A stretch of 64,000 bases of DNA, from contig CATMRP010000004.1 of assembly GCA_950073835.1 (NCBI GenBank), positions 1-64,000 on the forward strand, given 5' to 3'. This DNA comes from an uncultured Alteromonadaceae bacterium (GTDB lineage Bacteria > Pseudomonadota > Gammaproteobacteria > Enterobacterales > Alteromonadaceae). The stretch's first letter is position 1; every line of letters begins with the position of its first letter. Below the pieces are notes generated by a model. That model was not told where the DNA came from, ran no database searches, and saw nothing but the letters and a program-made list of their open reading frames with translations. This document shows, piece after piece, positions 37,632-47,236 of the stretch. Made by a program: the position numbers and the translations under genes.

Positions 37632-40454
37632 ATGAGTACCGACACACAATTTGCCATTGGACAGCGCTGGCTGAGTAACACCGAAACAGATCTTGGCCTG
37701 GGCGCGATTATTCGCGTGGATTTCCGTTCCATAGAAGTGTTGTATCCGGCCACCGAAGAAAGCCGCATTTACACCAAAACCGATGCGCCACTCACGCGCC
37801 TGACGTTTACCGAAGGTGAAATGGTCAAATCGCAGGAAGGCTGGAGTTTGTGTGTTGAGACGATCACCGAGCAACAGGGTGTATTGATTTATCATGGTGT
37901 ACGGGAAGATACCAAACAGGCCGCCACGCTGGCCGAACCCAACCTCGATCACCATATCCGATTAAATCAGCCCGAGAAGCGGTTATTTAACTACCAGTTT
38001 GACCACCCCAAGTGGTTTGACTTACGCCATGGCTCACTAACCAATGAGCATGCTCACGCTAAATCCGATACCATTGGCCTGGTGGGCGCACGTATCGAGC
38101 TTATCCCTCACCAGTTGCACATTGCTTCTGAGGTGGGTCGCCGCTATGCCCCACGGGTACTGCTGGCCGATGAGGTTGGCCTGGGTAAAACCATTGAGGC
38201 AGCACTGATCATCCACCAGCAAATACTTACCGGCCGCGCGTCGCGGGTATTAATTGTGGTACCGGATACCCTGCTGCACCAATGGCTGGTTGAAATGCTG
38301 CGCCGGGTTAACCTGGCCTTTGCCATTTACGACGAAAGCCGCTGCGTGGCACTGGAAGATGAAAGCGATAACCCCTTTGATAACGACCAGTTGATCCTGT
38401 GCGGTCTAAACTGGCTGACCAGCAGCCCCAAACGTCAGCAGCAAATTCAGGGGACGTCCTGGGACTTACTGGTGGTCGATGAAGCCCATCACCTGGCCTG
38501 GTCTGCCGATGAGCCGTCGCTGGAATATCAAACCATTGAAAAACTAGCCGAAGCCACACCGGGTGTATTACTGCTTACCGCTACGCCGGATCAACTGGGT
38601 CATGAGAGTCACTTTGCGCGACTACGCTTGCTAGACCCTGCGCGGTTTTATGATTACCCGGCGTTTTTAAAAGAAGAGTCGCAGTACACTCAACTGGCAG
38701 AAGCAGTGGCACCGCTTATCGAAGGCGACGAATTAAGCACAGAGCAAACCGCTCAGTTAACCGCGCTTGCGCCTGAAATCATGGCGCAGTTTGATGATTT
38801 AAGCAGTACCGAAAACCGCGACGCCATTTTGCATCAGCTTATCGATTGTCACGGTACCGGCCGGTTATTATTCCGTAACCGCCGCGCCGCTATCGAAGGG
38901 TTTCCGTCGCGCCATTTGCATGCTTATCCGCTGCCTAAACCAGAGCTTTACGAGAATGACGAGATTACCTCGTTAACCGAAGCTTTGTACCCCGAGCGCC
39001 AACCGGCGCTTGCCGATGTCTGGCTGGATGCCGACCCACGGGTGGAATGGCTGTTAAACCTGCTGCCCGACATCAAGCCGGAAAAAGTGCTGTTAATTTG
39101 TGCCAGTGCCGCCACCGCTCAGCAATTAGCGGAACTTATCAGGGTGCGTACTGGTATTCGTCAGGCCGTGTTTCATGAAGGCATGAGTATTGTGGAACGT
39201 GATAAAGCCGCCCATTACTTTGCCGATCCGGAAGACGGTGCACAAATCCTGCTGTGTAGTGAAATTGGCAGTGAAGGCCGTAACTTCCAGTTTGCCCATC
39301 ACCTGGTGCTGTTTGATTTACCACTGACACCGGATCTGCTGGAACAGCGTATTGGCCGACTCGACCGTATTGGTCAGACCCAGGATATCCAGATCCACGT
39401 GCCGGTAATTGAAGAGTCTGCCCAGTCGGTATTATTAAAGTGGTACCACGAAGGCCTGAATGCCTTTGAACAAACCTGCCCTACCGGCGGTAAGGTGTTC
39501 GACACGGTAGAAGAAACCCTGGTAATGAACTGCCTCACCCCGTTTGACATCGAACTGCAGCAGGAGCTGATTGAACAAAGCCGGCAGCTTAACGCCGAGC
39601 TCAAAGCCAAACTAGACGCCGGGCGCGATAAGCTGCTGGAATTAAACGCAGCCGGTGTAGGCCGGGTCGATACGCTGTTGGAACAAATCGTCGCCCAGGA
39701 CAGTGCCAGCGAGTTACCTAAATTTGCCGGCCGATTGTTTGATGCCATTGGTATTCAACAGGAAGAAAAAGGCCAGGACTGTTTTATCCTGCGCCCCAGC
39801 GAGTCCATGATTGGCCACCTGCCGGGCCTCGACCCGGAAGGCATGACGGTCACCTACCGTCGTCGCACCGCCACCACACTGGAAAACGTGCACTTTTTAA
39901 CCTGGGATCATCCGCTCATTCATCATGCCATGGAAATGGTGATGACCGACATTTACGGTAAGAGCAGCGTGGGTTTTGTGGCAGATACCAGCCAGCCTAA
40001 AGGCGCATATTACCTGGAAACTCTTTTTGTGTTGTCGGCTAAAGCGCCTGCGGCACTGCAACTGGAACGCTTCCTCCCGCCGACGCCAATCCGGTTGTGT
40101 CTGGATGCCAAGAGTCAGCCATCAGATCTTGATACCACAGCCCATCGCCCGCTCGGCCGCAAGGTAGCAACACAGTTAGTACAGGCGCTTACGCCGCAGT
40201 TGCAACAGCATTTACAGCATGCCCGCGAGCTGGCCCATAAACAGGCAAATCACGTTCTCGGCGAAGCCATGAATGCAATGCAAACCACTCTGGGCGGGGA
40301 AGTACAGCGTCTGAAAGATTTGCAGCGGCAAAATCCGGCTATTCGTGACAGCGAAATCGAGTTTATCGAAATTCAGATGGCAGCGTTAACCAAGGTGCTG
40401 CAGGAAAGTGACGTGCAGCTCGACGCCGTACGAGTGCTGGTAAACAATCCTTAA
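37632..40454 (+). CDS. rapA: RNA polymerase-associated ATPase RapA (HepA)
   Basis: 940 residues against about 968 in E. coli. SWI2/SNF2 motifs: Walker A LADEVGLGKTIEA (about 178-190), DEAH as VVDEAHHLAW, LLTATPDQLG, then the second lobe with SEIGSEGRNFQFAHHLVLFDLP and QRIGRLDRIGQ. An N-terminal Tudor-like domain (FAIGQRWLSNTETDLGLG) and a C-terminal RapA-specific region are present. It binds RNA polymerase and recycles stalled or post-termination complexes. rluA follows after 20 bases, the same pairing as in E. coli. Confidence 0.96.
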   Translation: MSTDTQFAIGQRWLSNTETDLGLGAIIRVDFRSIEVLYPATEESRIYTKTDAPLTRLTFTEGEMVKSQEGWSLCVETITEQQGVLIYHGVREDTKQAATLAEPNLDHHIRLNQPEKRLFNYQFDHPKWFDLRHGSLTNEHAHAKSDTIGLVGARIELIPHQLHIASEVGRRYAPRVLLADEVGLGKTIEAALIIHQQILTGRASRVLIVVPDTLLHQWLVEMLRRVNLAFAIYDESRCVALEDESDNPFDNDQLILCGLNWLTSSPKRQQQIQGTSWDLLVVDEAHHLAWSADEPSLEYQTIEKLAEATPGVLLLTATPDQLGHESHFARLRLLDPARFYDYPAFLKEESQYTQLAEAVAPLIEGDELSTEQTAQLTALAPEIMAQFDDLSSTENRDAILHQLIDCHGTGRLLFRNRRAAIEGFPSRHLHAYPLPKPELYENDEITSLTEALYPERQPALADVWLDADPRVEWLLNLLPDIKPEKVLLICASAATAQQLAELIRVRTGIRQAVFHEGMSIVERDKAAHYFADPEDGAQILLCSEIGSEGRNFQFAHHLVLFDLPLTPDLLEQRIGRLDRIGQTQDIQIHVPVIEESAQSVLLKWYHEGLNAFEQTCPTGGKVFDTVEETLVMNCLTPFDIELQQELIEQSRQLNAELKAKLDAGRDKLLELNAAGVGRVDTLLEQIVAQDSASELPKFAGRLFDAIGIQQEEKGQDCFILRPSESMIGHLPGLDPEGMTVTYRRRTATTLENVHFLTWDHPLIHHAMEMVMTDIYGKSSVGFVADTSQPKGAYYLETLFVLSAKAPAALQLERFLPPTPIRLCLDAKSQPSDLDTTAHRPLGRKVATQLVQALTPQLQQHLQHARELAHKQANHVLGEAMNAMQTTLGGEVQRLKDLQRQNPAIRDSEIEFIEIQMAALTKVLQESDVQLDAVRVLVNNP

Positions 40455-40473
40455 GGTTAGCGAAATAAATATA

Positions 40474-41184
40474 ATGAGTGCCAACCCGGAATTTGTTTAT
40501 CAGCCGCCACTGAGCCCGTTTTTAAGCTTGTTGTATCATGATGACGACGTGATTGTGGTTAACAAGCCCAGCGGGCTGCTCAGCGTGCCGGGCAAAGCAC
40601 CGGAGCATCGTGATTCGCTAATTTCCCGTATTCAACGGGTTTACCCTGATGCGAGGATCGTTCACCGCTTGGATATGGCCACTTCCGGGGTAATGGTAGT
40701 GGCTCAGCACAAAGACAGCCATCGTCAGCTTTCGCGGCAATTTGAGCTACGCCAGACCGCCAAGCGATACTTCGCCAGGGTAGCCGGTGTACCCGCGCAA
40801 TTATCAGGCTCAGTAGATTTACCGTTAATATGTGACTGGCCCAACCGGCCGAAACAAAAGGTTGATTTTGAGTCTGGCAAGCCTGCCCTCACCCATTATG
40901 AAGTGGTACAAGAAGATGCTACCGAAGCGCTGGTAGCGCTAATCCCGATAACCGGTCGCTCCCACCAGCTGCGGGTCCATATGCTTGAAATGGGCCACCC
41001 CATTCTGGGCGATCGCCTGTATGGCACACCCACCGTAATTGCCAGCGCGCCGCGGCTACAATTGCATGCAGAAACATTATTATTTACCCACCCGGCGAGC
41101 GGTAAACGCATGCGGTTCAGTGCGCCCCTCCCATTTGGTCACTACCAGCCGGATATTTACCGGGAAGCGACGCCAGGCGCTTAA
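40474..41184 (+). CDS. rluA: Pseudouridine synthase RluA (23S rRNA U746 / tRNA U32)
   Basis: 236 residues. The catalytic block RIVHRLDMATSGVMV carries the nucleophilic Asp, followed by KRYFARVAG and GRSHQLRVHMLEMGHPILGDRLYG, all RluA-family signatures. It has no S4 domain, as expected for RluA rather than RluC/RluD. It modifies U746 of 23S rRNA and U32 of several tRNAs. Directly downstream of rapA and probably co-transcribed. Confidence 0.93.
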   Translation: MSANPEFVYQPPLSPFLSLLYHDDDVIVVNKPSGLLSVPGKAPEHRDSLISRIQRVYPDARIVHRLDMATSGVMVVAQHKDSHRQLSRQFELRQTAKRYFARVAGVPAQLSGSVDLPLICDWPNRPKQKVDFESGKPALTHYEVVQEDATEALVALIPITGRSHQLRVHMLEMGHPILGDRLYGTPTVIASAPRLQLHAETLLFTHPASGKRMRFSAPLPFGHYQPDIYREATPGA

Positions 41185-41246
41185 TGTTTGCGGATCATCG
41201 CCGATAACCTACTATTAGTGTTTGTCCGGACCCGCTTAATTTAGTC

Positions 41247-42089
41247 ATGAATCGCCTCTTAGCCATCATCAGCGTTGCTTTTATCCTGCTTTTACTGGTG
41301 GTTTACAGTCGCCCGGTAACGGCGCTGACACTGGACGATCTGACCCATTATTTTCATGACGAGGATTTACTGACGCTTGCCGTAGCCGACCAGCAAATTC
41401 CGGTCCTTGAGATCCAACCGAGCGTCCCCTTAGTACGCGGTACTGCCATTATTCTGGTATCCCTTCAGTCACAATCGATTAATCTGGATACCGGCCTGGT
41501 ACTGGCCGAAAGCCTGGGTAAAAAAGGCTGGCGCACCTTGCTTATTCCCACTGACTTTAATCAGGCTGAGGCTACTCAGCCAGCTACGGTAACCAGTGAT
41601 AAACCGGTGGCTAACCTGCTAACGGCGCCGGTGGACTACGATGCCTACCGGCTGCAAATAATCGGTTTGATTAACGCCGCCTATACCCATGCGAATCAGT
41701 TTAAAGGCTACACGTTTATTATTGCTGAAGGCATGACCAGCGCGGTGTTACTCGACGCCATCCACAATGGGTTGGTCAGTGCGCCGGACACGCTGGTGAG
41801 CGTTGGCGCTTTCTGGCCGGCCAGAACCCAAAACAATGCGCTGGCCGGGATGTTGGCCCAGAGCAGCTACCCGGTACTGGATATTAGTTTGCCGTCGCTG
41901 AGCCAATGGCAATCCGCCACTGTTGAGCAGCGCAGAAATGCCGTAGCGATGAGTTTGAAGCAACTTTATCGTCAACGCACGTTTACAGCGCAGCAAAGTT
42001 ATGGCGGTGCCGGCGACCGACTGCCCCGGCCGGGCAGTGCCTGGTTAGGCACCGAGATCTACAGTTGGTTACGCTATCTCGGCTGGTAG
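41247..42089 (+). CDS. DUF3530 family exported protein
   Basis: 280 residues with an N-terminal hydrophobic segment (LLAIISVAFILLLLVVYS) serving as signal or anchor. The body resembles an alpha/beta-hydrolase-like fold: RGTAIILVSLQSQS, GWRTLLIPTDFNQ and a late YGGAGDRLPRPGSAWLGTEIYSWLRYLGW tail, matching the DUF3530 proteins of Alteromonas, Shewanella and Vibrio. No clear Ser-Asp-His triad is evident, since no G-x-S-x-G is seen. Function unknown. It follows rluA closely. Confidence 0.7.
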   Translation: MNRLLAIISVAFILLLLVVYSRPVTALTLDDLTHYFHDEDLLTLAVADQQIPVLEIQPSVPLVRGTAIILVSLQSQSINLDTGLVLAESLGKKGWRTLLIPTDFNQAEATQPATVTSDKPVANLLTAPVDYDAYRLQIIGLINAAYTHANQFKGYTFIIAEGMTSAVLLDAIHNGLVSAPDTLVSVGAFWPARTQNNALAGMLAQSSYPVLDISLPSLSQWQSATVEQRRNAVAMSLKQLYRQRTFTAQQSYGGAGDRLPRPGSAWLGTEIYSWLRYLGW

Positions 42090-42331
42090 TATATCTGCTG
42101 GAATCGCACTCAGAATCGAAAACCGTTGAACTCTCAGTGGCTTTAGCAGTAACGAAAAGTTCTTCTAAAATCGCTCACCATTAAGACCGATAATTCTCTT
42201 ACAGCCTATGCCAGGCGAGGTATTCAAAGACCTACAGGTTTTACTGCAACTCGTCGCATTTTTACAATTCTCCCGGTGATTTTAGAATTTTGGACTATAC
42301 TTCGTTTAGGTTTTTTTAGCGGATTGCCAGC

Positions 42332-42655
42332 GTGAGTATCAGTCAATTTATTGAGGAAAAATCCCGACAGCTGTGTTTTTATTTGCGCGCTTTCTGGCAG
42401 GGCACCCTGAATTATCAGGAACTCAATTTTTTTTTCTGGGACACCCTTGAGGAGTGGTCTCTTTACCGCAGTGACGATCTGGAGCCAAGCACTCATAAAG
42501 AACGCGTCTTTTGGCACTTATTGCACCAAATACATTACTGGCGAGAAGATCAGCTTATAGACGACGAAATTTTACGCGAGGAATTAACCCATTGCGTGGC
42601 TTACCTTAAAGGCGAGTCGGTGTATCCCATGGATTGCATCGGTATCCGTCCTTAA
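42332..42655 (+). CDS. Small conserved-looking protein of unknown function
   Basis: 107 residues from a GTG start; an ATG is lacking. It is rich in aromatic residues and acids (LNFFFWDTLEEWSL, HLLHQIHYWREDQL), probably helical and cytoplasmic with no signal or membrane segment. Codon use resembles the surrounding core genes. I recognise no family. Its own promoter should lie in the 242-base gap before it. Confidence 0.6.
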   Translation: MSISQFIEEKSRQLCFYLRAFWQGTLNYQELNFFFWDTLEEWSLYRSDDLEPSTHKERVFWHLLHQIHYWREDQLIDDEILREELTHCVAYLKGESVYPMDCIGIRP

Positions 42656-42758
42656 CGCCAGCGGTACTCGTTCCCTTCATTGCCAGACTTTTACTTGCAG
42701 CCACTGACTATCCGTGATCCAATAAGCGCATAACAAAAGTTAAAAAGAGTTTTTCTCA

Positions 42759-44102
42759 GTGCGCACATCCCTGGCCATTTTCCGCGACAAGCGCTTATTC
42801 AGTATTTTTGTATTTGGCATCGCCAGTGGTTTTCCCTGGGTCATGATAGGCTCAGTACTGTCTGCCTGGCTGAAGGATGAATCGCTGTCACGTTCAGCCA
42901 TTGGACTGTTCGGCGCTATTTTTGCCGTTTACTCCTTTAATTTTTTATGGGCACCGTTGCTCGACCGCATTAAACCGCTGGTGCTTGGTCAACGCCGTGG
43001 CTGGATAGGGCAAATGCAGTTGCTGATCATTGGTTGCTGTGTGTGGATGTCGACCCTCGATGCCCAAAGCTCGCTGTATCAGATTGCTCTGTGTGGTTTT
43101 ATTATTGCGTTAAGTTCTGCCACTCAGGATATCGCCATTGATGCCTTCAGAATAGACACCATCGCTCAACACGAGACCGACGCCATGTCGGCAGCCTCCT
43201 CGCTGGCCACCGCAGGATGGTGGACAGGTTACGGCGGACTTGGCGCTATTCCGTTTATGGTGGCCGACATGCCCGGCTGGGAGTGGCAGCAAATCTATTT
43301 ACTGCTGGCCGCTATTATGGCGGTATGCCTGATGGCTACCCTCCTGGTGGCTAAAGAGCCCAAGGTAAACCGACAAGCCATGCTGGATGCCGCCACTGAG
43401 CGCTATCAGGCATTACTCAATGCTGGCGACAGCCTCTTTGGTAAAATCTCCAGTTGGCTATTGGTCAGCCTGGTAGAGCCGTTTCGGGAGTTTTTCAGCC
43501 GTAACGGCGTAAAGCTGGCCCTGCAAATACTGCTGTTTGTATTTTTGTTTAAAATTGGCGAAGCGTTTCTTGGCCGGATGAGTATTGTGTTTTACAAAGA
43601 GATAGGTTTCAGCAACAGTGAAATAGGCACCTATTCAAAATTACTCAACTGGTGGGTCACCATTGTGTTTTCCATTATCGGCGGACTGGTGAATATCCGC
43701 TACGGTATCTTCCGCGGTCTGTTTATTGCCGGCATTGCCATGGCGGCAAGTAATCTGATGTTCGCCTGGATGGCGGAAATTGGCCCGCACAAAGGTTGGT
43801 TTGTGGTCACCATTGTGCTGGACGGCTTTACCTCAGCGTGGAGTACCGTGGCCATGGTAGCGTTTATATCGCTGTTATGTAACCGGGCGTTTTCGGCCAC
43901 ACAATATGCTTTGATGGCGTCTTTAAGTGTTGCCAGCCGCACTTTACTGGCCTCGGCCAGTGGTATTCTGGTGGATGCGATGGGCGGTAACTGGGCACTG
44001 TTTTTTATCCTCACCGCCTTGATGGTAATCCCCAGCCTGGTTATTTTGTACCGGCTGAGGCATAACATTACGGCAATTGAAAAAGGCAATGCGGCCAGTT
44101 AG
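42759..44102 (+). CDS. AmpG-like MFS muropeptide permease
   Basis: 447 residues from a GTG start with about 12-14 hydrophobic segments. SGFPWVMIGSVLSAWLKDESLSRSAIGLFG near the start, then FLWAPLLDRI and SSATQDIAIDAFRID, follow the AmpG pattern (E. coli: SGLPLALTSGTLQAW..., ASQDIVFDAW). AmpG imports anhydro-muropeptides for peptidoglycan recycling. It converges on the cyclase gene with an 11-base gap. AmpG-like carriers of other substrates exist, so the symbol is withheld. Confidence 0.82.
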   Translation: MRTSLAIFRDKRLFSIFVFGIASGFPWVMIGSVLSAWLKDESLSRSAIGLFGAIFAVYSFNFLWAPLLDRIKPLVLGQRRGWIGQMQLLIIGCCVWMSTLDAQSSLYQIALCGFIIALSSATQDIAIDAFRIDTIAQHETDAMSAASSLATAGWWTGYGGLGAIPFMVADMPGWEWQQIYLLLAAIMAVCLMATLLVAKEPKVNRQAMLDAATERYQALLNAGDSLFGKISSWLLVSLVEPFREFFSRNGVKLALQILLFVFLFKIGEAFLGRMSIVFYKEIGFSNSEIGTYSKLLNWWVTIVFSIIGGLVNIRYGIFRGLFIAGIAMAASNLMFAWMAEIGPHKGWFVVTIVLDGFTSAWSTVAMVAFISLLCNRAFSATQYALMASLSVASRTLLASASGILVDAMGGNWALFFILTALMVIPSLVILYRLRHNITAIEKGNAAS

Positions 44103-44113
44103 TTCAGGCAGGG

Positions 44114-45091
44114 TTATTTAATTCGCAGGATAGCCTGATTTCGGCCACTTTCCTTGGCTTCATAAAGCGCCTGATCGGCGATATCCAGCCATTGCATCTC
44201 ATTTTGAAATGCCGGCGAAAACTCAGCCAGGCCAAGACTAACGGTAAACCGAATAGACTGCCCTTCGTGGGTAACTGTGGTTGCCTCGGCCGCTTTACGG
44301 ATCCGCTCGGCCACCTGCATAGCCCCGTCGCCATTGGCGTCGGCCAGGATAATAGCAAACTCCTCCCCGCCATAACGGCCGGCCAGGTCAGTTTCACGCA
44401 CCTGCTGTTTAATAATTCTCGCCAGGGTCTGAATCACTTTATCCCCTGCCTGATGACCGTAGTTGTCATTGACCGCTTTAAAGTGGTCAATATCGAGCAT
44501 AATGGCTGTATTAACCGACTCACGGCGTTTTGCCAACCGGTACAGGCTCTGAAAACGCTCCTGCCAGTAACGGCGATTGTAAAGCTGAGTCAGTCCGTCC
44601 ACGCGGCTCATTTCGGTAAGCTGATTATTGAGGCCTTCGATATTCAGCCGGCTGCTGGCCTGGTCTGTTACGTCGTAAACCAGCATACACATACGCTCAA
44701 CGTTACCGGTAAGCGATGACAACGGAAACAAAGTCACGTTCTGATACATCACATCAAGTTCGGAAGTAATCGGTCGGTTACAGCCAAACTTAAACAAATA
44801 AGGGCGTTGCTCCCAAATCAGGAACACCGGTGATTTAAGGTTAAAGACGGGCTCAGCTTTTAGCATTAACCAGTCCTGTTCAATCTCCGGAAAGTGCTGG
44901 AACAGCGATTTACCAACAATCTGGCTGGGCCGCAGGTTGCTGTGATTCTCCATAAACTGGTTCCACACTTCCACGTTAAAGTCGCGGTCGAGCACTACTA
45001 TCCCAACTTCAAGGGAGCTCAGTAGGTCATGTAACCAATGCTGGCGGCTTAGTTCTTCCATTACATCAGTGTTCACGGCATTAGTCCTCAA
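44114..45091 (-). CDS. Diguanylate cyclase with PAS sensor domain
   Basis: 325 residues. A PAS fold (about 15-140, VGIVVLDRDFNVEVWNQFMENH) is followed by a GGDEF domain (about 165-325) with active-site GGEEF in GRYGGEEFAI. An RxxD inhibitory site (RETD) sits exactly five residues before it, so product feedback is expected. It makes cyclic di-GMP from two GTP. Its start overlaps the end of the response-regulator gene by 11 bases, so translation is coupled and the two proteins probably work together. Confidence 0.92.
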   Translation of the reverse strand: MRTNAVNTDVMEELSRQHWLHDLLSSLEVGIVVLDRDFNVEVWNQFMENHSNLRPSQIVGKSLFQHFPEIEQDWLMLKAEPVFNLKSPVFLIWEQRPYLFKFGCNRPITSELDVMYQNVTLFPLSSLTGNVERMCMLVYDVTDQASSRLNIEGLNNQLTEMSRVDGLTQLYNRRYWQERFQSLYRLAKRRESVNTAIMLDIDHFKAVNDNYGHQAGDKVIQTLARIIKQQVRETDLAGRYGGEEFAIILADANGDGAMQVAERIRKAAEATTVTHEGQSIRFTVSLGLAEFSPAFQNEMQWLDIADQALYEAKESGRNQAILRIK

Positions 45092-46094
45092 TATCTACCA
45101 GTCGTGAATAAATACGCTCCATGGAGGTATCCGGGAACAGCAACAGCAACTCAAAATGGATGCCGCGCTGTTTGATGCCGTAACCAATTTCCACCGCCAT
45201 AATGCGATTCCAGCGTTGTTTGGTATTTGCTAGCAAACTCTCCAACTCACGGTTACGCCCCAGAATAATCGGCGACGAATGACTGAAGGTAACGTTGAGC
45301 TGATCCGACAGTGCATTCAGGCAGGCTCCAATCAGGATATTAGAAATATCCATCAGCGCTTCAAGCTGCGCAGGCGCTGCCGACAACTGGTCATAATTTA
45401 ATAACGTAATAATGTTTTCAAAGTCAGTATCATTGAAAATTACCAGCGCCTCGCCGTTGATACCGGCACTTACAAACCCTTTGGACACTGCCGAAACGCT
45501 GTCATTGCGGTTTACCTCGGCAAAGGCCATATGCAGTTCGTTGTTCTCAATAATATTTACATTAGGAATGGGTAAGTCGATAAACTCTCCCAACTGACGA
45601 GCAAGATTTTCACCGGCGCGGCCCATGGCCACGTTAACCAGTTCCCGGTAAGCATCCAGTTTTTCGCTGTCGCTGCTACCAGCCAGTGCAGTTTGTTTCT
45701 TGCGTTGCTCTGACCGGGCGTCGCCGGTGTAAATGCCATACTGCTTGAGTAAGGTGATGAGCTTTTGATTATCGATAGGTTTGCGAATAAAGTCCAAAGC
45801 GCCCATGGCCAGCATTCGGGTTCGCGCTTCTGGCTGAACGTCCCCAGACACCGTGATCACCAAGCAAGGTAAGTCCTCTCGGCGGACAACTTCCATAGTG
45901 GCATACCCGTCCATCACCGGCATATTCAGATCGAGAAACATCACATCGCCTTTTCCGGCGCGAATCATCTCCAACGCTTCCTGACCGTCTTTGGCAAAGT
46001 GCAACTGCACATCCCAGCCATCCGGGATAGCTCGGGCCATCTGCTTTCTGGCAAAGGCTGAGTCATCACAAATTAATACATTGGTTTTACTCAT
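45081..46094 (-). CDS. Response regulator with CheC/CheX-like phosphatase domain
   Basis: 337 residues. The N-terminal REC domain (1-125) has the acidic pair DD (10-11), phospho-acceptor Asp55 in FLDLNMP, and Lys in RKPI. The C-terminal half (about 145-330) resembles CheC/CheX: a motif D-x-x-N followed by 22 residues and Pro (MDISNILIGACLN...SSP) fits the CheC active-site pattern with Asp replacing Glu. This suggests it dephosphorylates its own or another receiver. Coupled to a diguanylate cyclase, it likely sets c-di-GMP output. Confidence 0.85.
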   Translation of the reverse strand: MSKTNVLICDDSAFARKQMARAIPDGWDVQLHFAKDGQEALEMIRAGKGDVMFLDLNMPVMDGYATMEVVRREDLPCLVITVSGDVQPEARTRMLAMGALDFIRKPIDNQKLITLLKQYGIYTGDARSEQRKKQTALAGSSDSEKLDAYRELVNVAMGRAGENLARQLGEFIDLPIPNVNIIENNELHMAFAEVNRNDSVSAVSKGFVSAGINGEALVIFNDTDFENIITLLNYDQLSAAPAQLEALMDISNILIGACLNALSDQLNVTFSHSSPIILGRNRELESLLANTKQRWNRIMAVEIGYGIKQRGIHFELLLLFPDTSMERIYSRLVDIED

Positions 46095-46102
46095 AATCCA
46101 CC

Positions 46103-46375
46103 CTAAACGGCCACCGGCGCTTTGATGTGCGGATGCGACTGATAGTTTTCTAATGTGAAATCATCAATGCTAAAACCAAAGATATCCTTAACCTCAGGGT
46201 TGAGTCGCATAATCGGGCGCGCAAAGGGCTCGCGACTGAGTTGCAGCTCCGTTTGCTCCAGATGGTTCAGGTATAAATGCGCATCGCCCAGGGTATGAAT
46301 AAACTCACCGGGCTGCAAATCGCACACTTGTGCCACCATCAGGGTAAGTAAGGCATAACTGGCGATATTAAACGG
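46103..46375 (-). pseudogene. thyA: thyA 3' fragment (thymidylate synthase, last ~90 codons)
   Basis: The fragment reads [16 protein letters not shown] through [21 protein letters not shown] to the end [10 protein letters not shown], an exact thymidylate-synthase C-terminus. The catalytic Cys and the N-terminal two thirds are absent. Identity to ThyA stops abruptly at about 46376; the frame runs on to 46429 through unrelated codons ([13 protein letters not shown]). The cut lies in the highly conserved L-P-F-N-I-A-S-Y motif that contacts substrate. The 5' part may lie beyond the right end of the island, outside this window, or may have been lost. Confidence 0.9.
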
Positions 46376-46533
46376 TTTTGTGACAATGGGGGTTACATCA
46401 ACAAACGCTTCGCACACATTATTAATCACAATAACTTAACTCTTTCTTCTTAGTCTAAGCAGCATAGTAATATAAAAGGTGGAAGTGTTAAATTGTAAAA
46501 GCTGAAACCATTTCTATAGAAAAGGACTAGACG

Positions 46534-46773
46534 CTAGTTCTTTCTCAAAAAACTGAGTCCTTCAGTTGGCTCTAAACCAAGCGCCTCGCAATATTGCACA
46601 TACTCATATACATTTAGCTTACGTTGAAATGTTTCAACTTTGTTGACGAATTGATGTGATTCATCAATGCGTTCAGCGAACTGGCGAACCGTCAGCCCTT
46701 GCTCTTTTCTGGCGTCTACCAGCCATTTTATTAATGACACGTACCGTTGATTATTGATTGTTTTGTTCATCAA
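46534..46773 (-). CDS. Small XRE-type helix-turn-helix protein
   Basis: 79 residues. A single Cro/CI-type HTH (about 14-70): KWLVDARKEQGLTVRQFAERIDESHQFVNKVE, then YVQYCEALGLEP. A protein of this size at the very edge of an island is often a regulator or excisionase-like factor controlling mobility, but here that is inference. It is transcribed towards the thyA fragment. A start one codon later is equally possible. Confidence 0.75.
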   Translation of the reverse strand: MMNKTINNQRYVSLIKWLVDARKEQGLTVRQFAERIDESHQFVNKVETFQRKLNVYEYVQYCEALGLEPTEGLSFLRKN

Positions 46774-46878
46774 ATCATTATGTTGCCCTTTTCATTTGTC
46801 TCCAAAATAGGGATAAGTAGGAAGTAATCTGCTACGATATAGACTTTCGATAAACCTTATAATCAGCAACCAATTGAA

Positions 46879-47220
46879 ATGAAAGAACTAACGAATGATA
46901 TTGACAGTGGACATGTTAGAGAGCTTTTGAAGGTTGGCGCTCAAGCAATGTTATCTAATCTTCTGGAACATAAAGAGTATCGCGATGGTGTTCTCCAATT
47001 AATGGAAAATCACAACCGAATTGAAACAGGTGAATTGTTATTTGTAGCGCCGTACTATAATTATTGTTGTCAGGCATACGTTGCAGAAGGTAAAAATGGT
47101 CTGTATCGCATTTTTCAACAGAATATCTCTCCAAACATTTCAGCCCCAATCTTTACCATGGACTATATAAACTCGGTTTACATTGAAAACTATGAGCGTT
47201 ATTTCGAAGATAACAAATAG
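46879..47220 (+). CDS. Hypothetical protein
   Basis: 113 residues, soluble, no signal or recognised motif. Tyr/Asn-rich central part (VAPYYNYCCQAYVAEG). It is divergent from the XRE gene and lies directly left of the IS30 element, which begins 17 bases after its stop; the IS may have removed a downstream partner or terminator. No family recognised. Confidence 0.5.
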   Translation: MKELTNDIDSGHVRELLKVGAQAMLSNLLEHKEYRDGVLQLMENHNRIETGELLFVAPYYNYCCQAYVAEGKNGLYRIFQQNISPNISAPIFTMDYINSVYIENYERYFEDNK

Positions 47221-47236
47221 GATATTCAGGTGTCCC

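Noticed and set aside
46376-46429. Codons fused in frame to the thyA tail as a possible functional hybrid start
   Set aside because: They show no thymidylate synthase similarity, no good ribosome site, and the product would lack the catalytic cysteine.
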